From: Larkinella sp. C7
GTDB taxonomy: Bacteria; Bacteroidota; Bacteroidia; Cytophagales; Spirosomataceae
Reading direction: 5' to 3'
Assembly: GCF_006149005.1 (NCBI RefSeq)
Contig: NZ_VBSL01000010.1
Coordinates: 21,042-85,041, forward strand
DNA: 64,000 nucleotides
Shown here piece by piece: positions 58,117-64,000 of this stretch. Within the stretch, counting starts at the first letter, position 1. Each line of letters begins with the position of its first letter. Both the position numbers and the translations under genes were made by a program. Under the pieces are notes generated by a model. It made no database searches. It was not told where the DNA came from and saw only the letters and a program-made list of their open reading frames with translations.

Positions 58117-61100
58117 ATGACGCTTTTTTTACGCGCTTTTTGGAGTGGTCTCATCATTATGATGGCCTTTTTGTCGACGGGTTGCCAGAAAAAACCGGCT
58201 TCCACCGAGCAGACGGCCCCCGACACGGGACCTCCGCTGTTCACCTTGCTTTCCCCGGAGCAAACCGGCATTTCGTTCGTCAATACGCTGAACGAAGGGC
58301 TGAATACCAATGTGCTCATGTACGAATATTTTTACAACGGTGGCGGGGTCGCCGTTGGTGATCTGAACGGCGACGGCCTGGAGGATATTTATTTCAGCGG
58401 CAACATGGTTCCGAACCAGTTGTACCTCAACAAAGGCAATCTGAAATTCGCCGATATTACCGCCACTGCGGGCGTGGCCGGACGCGAAGGCCCCTGGCGA
58501 ACGGGTGTTACGATGGCCGATGTCAACGGCGACGGGCGGCTCGATCTCTTTCTCTCCTATTCAGGAAGTCTGCCGCCCCAAAAACGGACACCTCAACTGT
58601 TTATCAACGACGGCCCCGATGCGCAGGGCATTCCCCGCTTCTCCGATCAAACCGCCAAATGGGGGCTGGACAAACCCGGTCAGACAACCCAGGGAACGTT
58701 CTTCGACTACGACCGCGATGGCGATCTGGATTTATTTCTGCTCAACCACAACCCCCGGCTGCTGCCCATCCTCGACCCGGATGCCACGGCGGAGCTGATG
58801 AAGAAAAAAAGCCCGGAAATCGGGGTTTGCCTGCTTCGGAATACCGGAACCCGTTTCGAGGATGTGACCGAACGGGCGGGTCTGCTCAATTCGGTGCTGA
58901 GCTATGGCCTGGGACTGGGCGTCTCCGACCTGAATAGCGACGGCTGGCCCGATCTCTATGTGTCCAACGACTACAACGTCCCCGATTTTCTGTATCTCAA
59001 CAACCGGAACGGAACCTTTACGAACCAGTTGCAAACCGGCATCGGTCACATTTCCCACTTCTCGATGGGAAACGATGTCGCCGACATGAACAACGACGCC
59101 CGGCCCGACATTCTGACGCTCGACATGCTACCCGAAGACAACCGGCGGCAGAAACTCCTGATGTCGCCCGACAATTATGAAAAGTTCGATCTGGCCGTCA
59201 ATTCGGGCTTTTATTACCAGCACATGCGGAATATGCTGCAATTGAATGTCGGAACGGATGGCAAGAAAGGAACCGGAGGCATTCCCGAATTCAGCGAAGT
59301 GGGGCAGTTGTCCGGCATTTCCAACACCGACTGGAGTTGGGCTCCCCTCCTGGCCGACTACGACAACGACGGCTGGAAGGATCTGTTCGTTACCAACGGC
59401 TACCTGCGCGACTATACCAACCAGGATTTCCTGAAATACATGGGCGATTTTCTGCTCAACCGCAAGGTCATGCGCCAGGATTTGCTGGAACTCGTCTATA
59501 AAATACCGGCTTCCGATGTGATTAATTATGCCTTTAAAAACAACGGCGACCTTACCTTCACCGACGTCAGTCGGGCCTGGGGCATGACCCTGCCTTCGAA
59601 CAGCAACGGCGCGGTGTATGCCGATCTCGACAACGACGGCGACCTGGATCTGGCCATCAACAACATCAACAAACCGGCTTTTATCTACCGCAACGAAGCC
59701 GGTAGCCAACTCAAAAACCACTACCTGAACGTCAAACTGGACGGGGTTGGGGCCAACCGGTTTGGGCTGGGTGCCAAAGTAACCCTCTACCGGAACGGCC
59801 GGCAACAGTATCTGGAGCAAATGCCATCGCGCGGCTATCAGTCGAGCGTATCGCCCATGCTGCATTTCGGGCTGGGAAAAGAATCCACCATCGACTCGCT
59901 GCGCATTGTGTGGCCGGGCGACAAACAACAACTGCTGACCAACGTCAAGGCCGACCAGGTGCTGGTGGTTTCGGAAAAGGCTGCCAAAACATCCCGGCGG
60001 TTAACGCCTTCTGCTCCGGCGGTGTTTACGGAACTGAAATCCCCGGTGGCGTATCAGCACCCCAAAAATACCGTCAATGATTTCAAACGGCAGCCGCTGC
60101 TGGTCAATCCGGCGTCGTTTGTGGGGCCGTGTCTGACCAAAGCTGACGTCAACGGCGACGGGCTGGAAGACGTATTTGTGGGCGGGGGCAGCGGCCAGGC
60201 CGGGGCGGTTTTTCTCCAGCAAGCCAACCAGCAGTTCCTGCAAAAAGCCCAACCCGCGCTGGAAACCGACAAAGCCAGCGACGACGCCGACGCGGTTTTC
60301 TTCGATGCCAACGGCGACAGTTTTCCGGATTTGTACGTGTGCAGCGGTGGTTACGCGAACTTCATGCCCGACGACGCCTTGTTGCAGGATCGGCTTTACA
60401 TGAATGATGGCAAAGGAAATTTCACCAAAAATCCGGCGGCTTTGCCCGTCATGCGCACCAGCAAAAGCTGCGTTCGGGTGGCCGACCTCAACGGCGATGG
60501 CAAACCGGATCTGTTCGTGGGCGGGCGGGTGATTCCGGGCCGCTACCCCGAAACGCCCCCGAGTTTTCTGCTGATCAACGACGGCAAGGGAAAATTTACC
60601 GATCAGACGGCCACGCTGGCTCCCGATCTCCAGCGCATTGGCATGGTGACCGATGCCGCCTGGACCGACCTCAACGGCGATAAAAAACCGGAACTGGTGG
60701 TGGTGGGGGAATGGATGCCGGTGACGGTTTTCGGAAACGACGGCGGAAAATTTACGGATCAGACCAAGACCTTTTTCGACAAAGAATACCGGGGCTGGTG
60801 GAATAAACTGCTGGTCGATGACCTCAACGGCGACGGCAAACCGGATTTGGTGGTGGGCAATCAGGGCCTGAACACGCAGTGTAAAGCCAGCGACAAAGAA
60901 CCCGCCGAACTATTTTACAAGGACTTCGACGACAACGGTTCGGTCGATCCGATTCTGTGTTTTTACATTCAGGGCAAGTCGTATCCCTACGTCACCCGCG
61001 ACGAGCTGCTGGATCAGCTCAGCATCATGCGAACGCGCTTCCCGGATTACAAAAGCTACGCCGATGCGACGATGAAGGATATTTTCACGGAAGAAGAGCT

Positions 61101-61485
61101 GAAAGACGTGGATCGACTGGAAGCCAATCACCTGAAAACCACGTATTTTGAAAGTACGGCACCGGGAAAATGGCAGGAAAAAGCACTGCCCGTCGAGGTG
61201 CAGGTTTCCCCGGTTTTTGCACTCACGGCCTTCGATTACGACCACGACGGCAAGAAAGACCTGCTCCTGTGCGGCAACATCAGCCGGGCGCGCTTGCGGT
61301 TCGGGAAGTACGACGCCAACTACGGTGTTTTACTGAAAGGCAACGGAAAAGGCCAGTTTTCGTATGTGCCGCAACCCCAATCCGGTTTTCTGCTGAAAGG
61401 CGATGTCCGGAGCGTGCTGCCGATTGGAAACACGGTCTTAATGGGGATTAACCAGGTTGGCGTAAAAGCGTATGGGTTTAAATGA
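58117..61485 (+). CDS. VCBS/FG-GAP repeat lipoprotein with ASPIC/UnbV domain (CRTAC1-like)
   Basis: A 1122-residue surface lipoprotein: the signal ends at the lipobox FLSTGCQKKP (Cys near 23). It carries many FG-GAP/VCBS calcium-binding repeats of the form D-x-N-x-D-G (for example VGDLNGDGLEDIYFSGN, MADVNGDGRLDLFLSYSG, VADLNGDGKPDLFVGGR, VDDLNGDGKPDLVVGNQG), which should fold as beta-propellers. An ASPIC/UnbV domain lies near residues 545-620 (ANRFGLGAKVTLYRNGRQQY; LHFGLGKES; LRIVWPGDKQQ). Such proteins often follow SusC/SusD pairs in Cytophagales, but their function is unproven; adhesion or ligand capture are suggestions. The next gene is a haloperoxidase-like lipoprotein. Confidence 0.9.
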   Translation: MTLFLRAFWSGLIIMMAFLSTGCQKKPASTEQTAPDTGPPLFTLLSPEQTGISFVNTLNEGLNTNVLMYEYFYNGGGVAVGDLNGDGLEDIYFSGNMVPNQLYLNKGNLKFADITATAGVAGREGPWRTGVTMADVNGDGRLDLFLSYSGSLPPQKRTPQLFINDGPDAQGIPRFSDQTAKWGLDKPGQTTQGTFFDYDRDGDLDLFLLNHNPRLLPILDPDATAELMKKKSPEIGVCLLRNTGTRFEDVTERAGLLNSVLSYGLGLGVSDLNSDGWPDLYVSNDYNVPDFLYLNNRNGTFTNQLQTGIGHISHFSMGNDVADMNNDARPDILTLDMLPEDNRRQKLLMSPDNYEKFDLAVNSGFYYQHMRNMLQLNVGTDGKKGTGGIPEFSEVGQLSGISNTDWSWAPLLADYDNDGWKDLFVTNGYLRDYTNQDFLKYMGDFLLNRKVMRQDLLELVYKIPASDVINYAFKNNGDLTFTDVSRAWGMTLPSNSNGAVYADLDNDGDLDLAINNINKPAFIYRNEAGSQLKNHYLNVKLDGVGANRFGLGAKVTLYRNGRQQYLEQMPSRGYQSSVSPMLHFGLGKESTIDSLRIVWPGDKQQLLTNVKADQVLVVSEKAAKTSRRLTPSAPAVFTELKSPVAYQHPKNTVNDFKRQPLLVNPASFVGPCLTKADVNGDGLEDVFVGGGSGQAGAVFLQQANQQFLQKAQPALETDKASDDADAVFFDANGDSFPDLYVCSGGYANFMPDDALLQDRLYMNDGKGNFTKNPAALPVMRTSKSCVRVADLNGDGKPDLFVGGRVIPGRYPETPPSFLLINDGKGKFTDQTATLAPDLQRIGMVTDAAWTDLNGDKKPELVVVGEWMPVTVFGNDGGKFTDQTKTFFDKEYRGWWNKLLVDDLNGDGKPDLVVGNQGLNTQCKASDKEPAELFYKDFDDNGSVDPILCFYIQGKSYPYVTRDELLDQLSIMRTRFPDYKSYADATMKDIFTEEELKDVDRLEANHLKTTYFESTAPGKWQEKALPVEVQVSPVFALTAFDYDHDGKKDLLLCGNISRARLRFGKYDANYGVLLKGNGKGQFSYVPQPQSGFLLKGDVRSVLPIGNTVLMGINQVGVKAYGFK

Positions 61486-61486
61486 G

Positions 61487-61557
61487 TTATTACACCGAGT
61501 TGATCAGAGGTTATCAAAGTTTTTCTCTGATTTCCTCTGATCAACTCGGTGTAACAA
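61487..61557. repeat. Inverted repeat between VCBS and haloperoxidase-like genes
   Basis: Arms 61487-61510 and 61534-61557 match over 24 bp with one mismatch (TTACACCGAGTTGATCAGAG is exact). The 23-nt loop holds TCAAAGTTTTTCTCTGA. The sequence differs from the palindromes near the permeases. Confidence 0.85.
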
Positions 61558-61570
61558 CCTTTCAATTTCA

Positions 61571-62872
61571 ATGAAAAAAATCTTCCTCTCTCTCTTCTTT
61601 ATAGCCCTTATAAGCAGTTGCCAGACCGAAAAAACACCGGAACTGGGCAACCGGGAGATCACCAGCGTCGTCGCCGAGATGACCGAGGTCATGATTCACG
61701 ACGTAACCAATCCGCCCCTGGCCGCCCGGTTTTTTGCCTATGCTTGTCTGGCCGGCTACGAAGTGGTTGCCCAGAACGACAAGGCTTACCGGAGCATGCA
61801 CGGCGTCCTGAACGGCTATCCGGCGATGGAAAAACCGAATGTCAGCGGACATTCCACGCACCTCAGCGCGGTGCTGGCGATGCTCAAAACCGCCCAGAAA
61901 ATGCAGCCTTCGGGCAAACGGCTGGAGAAGCTGGAAAAGCAGTTGCTGGATTCGTGCCGAACCGCGGGATTTTCCGACGAGGTGATCGAGCAGTCGGCAA
62001 CGTATGCGCTGGAGGTGAGCAAACAGATGCTGAAATACGCCAAAGCCGACCAGTACAACCGCATCAGCAACTACCCCCGGTATACACCCTCCGAAAAAGC
62101 CGGAAGCTGGTATCCGACCCCGCCGGGGTATTTTGCCCCGGTCGAACCGTATTTCAACACCGTCCGGCCGTTCACGCTGGACTCGGCGGCCCAGTTCAAA
62201 CCCGCACCGCCAGCGGCTTATTCCACCGATAAGAGCTCGTCTTTTTACCGGATGCTCCTGCAAAATCAGAAGGAAGGCGGCAACAGCCTGACGGAAGAAC
62301 ACCGGCAGATTGCGGCTTTCTGGGATTGCAATCCGTTTGCGCTCGAAAACAACGGCCACATGATGGTGGGTCTCAAAAAAATCTCCCCCGGCGCTCACTG
62401 GCTGGGCATTACGGGGATTGCGTGTACCAAAGCGAAAAAGAGCTTCGCCGAATCGCTGAAGATCTACACGGCCGTAGCCATCGGATTAACGGACGGTTTT
62501 ATCTGTTGCTGGGACGAAAAATACCGCAGCAACCGCGTTCGTCCCGAAACCGCCATCCGCAAGCTCATCGATCCCGACTGGAAACCGTTTCTGCAAACAC
62601 CCCCGTTTCCCGAATATTTGAGCGGACATTCCACCATTTCGGCGGCTTCGGAAGTCATTCTGACACACTATTTCGGCGATCATTTTGAGTATACCGACAC
62701 CGTCGAAGAGCCGTATGGCCTGAAAGCCCGCACGTTCCGATCCTTCCGCGAAGCCGCTGTCGAAGCCGGACTTTCCCGGTTCTACGGCGGCATTCATTTC
62801 ATGGACGCCATTGATCAGGGCCGGGCGCAGGGTCTGAAAGTGGGCGAATGGGTGGTGAAGAAAGTGGGATAA
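61571..62872 (+). CDS. Vanadium-dependent haloperoxidase-like (PAP2) lipoprotein
   Basis: A 433-residue lipoprotein (lipobox FIALISSCQTEK, Cys near 17). The three motifs of the vanadium haloperoxidase / PAP2 phosphatase superfamily are present: KYRSNRVRPETAI (K-x6-RP), YLSGHSTISA (SGH), and SRFYGGIHFMDAIDQG (SR-x5-H-x3-D). These bind vanadate or phosphate. Sequence alone does not show whether it oxidises halides or acts as an acid phosphatase. It follows the VCBS protein and may be part of the same locus. It converges with the next gene, 21 bp away. Confidence 0.85.
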   Translation: MKKIFLSLFFIALISSCQTEKTPELGNREITSVVAEMTEVMIHDVTNPPLAARFFAYACLAGYEVVAQNDKAYRSMHGVLNGYPAMEKPNVSGHSTHLSAVLAMLKTAQKMQPSGKRLEKLEKQLLDSCRTAGFSDEVIEQSATYALEVSKQMLKYAKADQYNRISNYPRYTPSEKAGSWYPTPPGYFAPVEPYFNTVRPFTLDSAAQFKPAPPAAYSTDKSSSFYRMLLQNQKEGGNSLTEEHRQIAAFWDCNPFALENNGHMMVGLKKISPGAHWLGITGIACTKAKKSFAESLKIYTAVAIGLTDGFICCWDEKYRSNRVRPETAIRKLIDPDWKPFLQTPPFPEYLSGHSTISAASEVILTHYFGDHFEYTDTVEEPYGLKARTFRSFREAAVEAGLSRFYGGIHFMDAIDQGRAQGLKVGEWVVKKVG

Positions 62873-62893
62873 AATCGGAAGAAGAAAACCGTA

Positions 62894-63442
62894 TTAGTCG
62901 TCCACCTTCGCATTTTGTTCTGCGTTTCGGCCCGGCGGAAACGTATGCCGCCATCTTTCACCATAAACGGACTTGTATAGAATGGTGATCCTGGCATCAT
63001 TCATACTCTGACGGATCGCCCGTTCTGCCGTTCGACTGTGCAATTCGATGAGGGCAACCTTTCCGCCCTGCGGGATCACCAGGCCTTTCCAGAGATCGCT
63101 GACCATGCTCGTGCTATCGATAATGCCGGCCCGCTTCAGAATAGCGTTTTCGAAATCAGAAACAGTATCGTATTTTTTTCCGGCATAAGAATAGGAAGCT
63201 TCCTCGATAAAAGCAGGACCCAGTCCATTGTTATCAATCATAATTGCGTAGCCCGAACTTCCGTCTTCGAGTTTGGACGTATTGTAACTGTCCAGGATCG
63301 GCATCACCGAAGCATACTGCTGCGTTCGTTGCAGATACGCCTGATAAAACGTGATGCCGATGGCGCAGAAACTGGAAACGACAGCCAGAATACTCAGGTA
63401 CGTATCCAGCGAAACGACAACTTTACGGTTACGGTTAGCCAT
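62894..63442 (-). CDS. Protein of unknown function with one membrane anchor
   Basis: A 182-residue protein. After a basic N-terminus (MANRNRKVVVSLDTY) a single hydrophobic segment is seen near residues 14-31 (SILAVVSSFCAIGITFYQ), then a soluble domain with SGYAIMIDNNGLGPAFIEEA and IPQGGKVALIELHS. The C-terminus is basic and polar. No family is recognised with confidence. The start is the only ATG giving the anchor. It is divergent from the truncated gene at the right edge. Confidence 0.6.
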   Translation of the reverse strand: MANRNRKVVVSLDTYLSILAVVSSFCAIGITFYQAYLQRTQQYASVMPILDSYNTSKLEDGSSGYAIMIDNNGLGPAFIEEASYSYAGKKYDTVSDFENAILKRAGIIDSTSMVSDLWKGLVIPQGGKVALIELHSRTAERAIRQSMNDARITILYKSVYGERWRHTFPPGRNAEQNAKVDD

Positions 63443-63530
63443 ACATCCGTAGCAAATACTATTTTTATATTTTCATACTAAGCTCCAAAATAGCTAATTC
63501 CAGCCAGATCACCTCACTAATTTTCTCCAT

Positions 63531-64000
63531 ATGCTGAAGACAGTCGCGTTTATTTTGTTTTTACTGGTCAATCCAAAAGCTTTCTGCCAGGAAAGTAAAA
63601 AACCGTCTCCACAACCCGATATGGCCATTCAGCTCGATTTCGGGAGTGCGCAGGCGGTTACGAATCTGCTGGCCAAAACGAAAACGACCGATGCCGAACT
63701 GGACGAAATTGCGAAACTCTACGGCAGCCAGCAATTGATCCGAAAGGTCACCAGTTACAACAAAACGGGCACAGAGGCCGCTTTTAAACAAACCTTGCGG
63801 GAGATGGTCGAAACGGGAACGGTGAAAGGCAACGACCCGTTCGAGTGGAAAGCCGTAAAAGCTAAACTTCCGGAAATCAGAGCCTTAGTCCGTCAACTGG
63901 AAACAAAGGCGTCGTTTATTGAGGATGTAAAAGCGCTCATTTTACCGTATTCACCGGCTACGCTGCCCGTAAAAGCCCGGGCCTGTTTCCTGGTCGGCGG
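63531..64000 (+). CDS. Secreted protein, N-terminal part only (runs off the window)
   Basis: The frame is open from ATG 63531 to the window end (156 codons). It starts with a signal peptide (VAFILFLLVNPKAFCQE) and continues MAIQLDFGSAQAVTNLLAKT, LDEIAKLYGSQQLIRKVTSY, to VKARACFLVGG. The arrangement recalls DUF5700-type putative zinc proteases of Bacteroidota, but the part that would carry a zinc site is outside the window, so this is a tentative suggestion. Confidence 0.6.
   Translation, partial: MLKTVAFILFLLVNPKAFCQESKKPSPQPDMAIQLDFGSAQAVTNLLAKTKTTDAELDEIAKLYGSQQLIRKVTSYNKTGTEAAFKQTLREMVETGTVKGNDPFEWKAVKAKLPEIRALVRQLETKASFIEDVKALILPYSPATLPVKARACFLVG

Overview
The window looks like chromosome from a Bacteroidota bacterium of the order Cytophagales, probably near Spirosoma or Larkinella. 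The signs are a SusC/SusD pair, TAnnTTTG-type -7 promoter elements, many copies of one large FtsX-type permease family, and CRTAC1-like VCBS and vanadium-haloperoxidase-like lipoproteins. This placement rests on gene content; I could not run a taxonomic search. No rRNA, tRNA, CRISPR array, transposase or phage gene was seen.

Layout. 1-11343: four permeases with an N-terminal permease prefix domain, all on the minus strand behind a PadR-type regulator. 11559-16164: sugar and small-molecule genes (alpha/beta hydrolase, trehalase, small membrane protein, exported mannonate dehydratase). 16275-36225: seven more permeases without the prefix, interrupted by two tandem Uma2-like genes, a PA14-OmpA protein and a large foldback repeat. 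36507-39194: M20 peptidase and NhaD antiporter. 39196-42353: thiamin salvage operon tenA-thiD-thiE-thiM (minus strand) behind a TPP riboswitch. 42482-51871: three more permeases with one intact and one frameshifted Uma2 gene and a small secreted protein. 52774-62872: SusC, SusD, VCBS/ASPIC-UnbV lipoprotein and haloperoxidase-like lipoprotein. The right edge holds an anchored protein of unknown function and the start of a secreted protein.

There are fourteen full-length MacB/FtsX-like permeases of about 780-880 residues, all on the minus strand, and no ABC ATPase. They either share an ATPase encoded elsewhere or work in another way.

Two kinds of non-coding structure recur. First, most gaps around the permeases hold a long AT-rich inverted repeat: one arm is almost free of C, the other almost free of G, and many share a GGCTGACGCA-like loop. 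Some are perfect over 31-34 bp and run into the stop codons of neighbouring genes. Second, upstream of padR and of two permeases lies a 38-39 nt dyad built from TGTCCG/CGGACA half-sites, each 53-55 bp upstream of a TGG(T/C)A-N7-TTTG element. This looks like a sigma-54 promoter with an upstream activator site and would link the two permease classes in one regulon.
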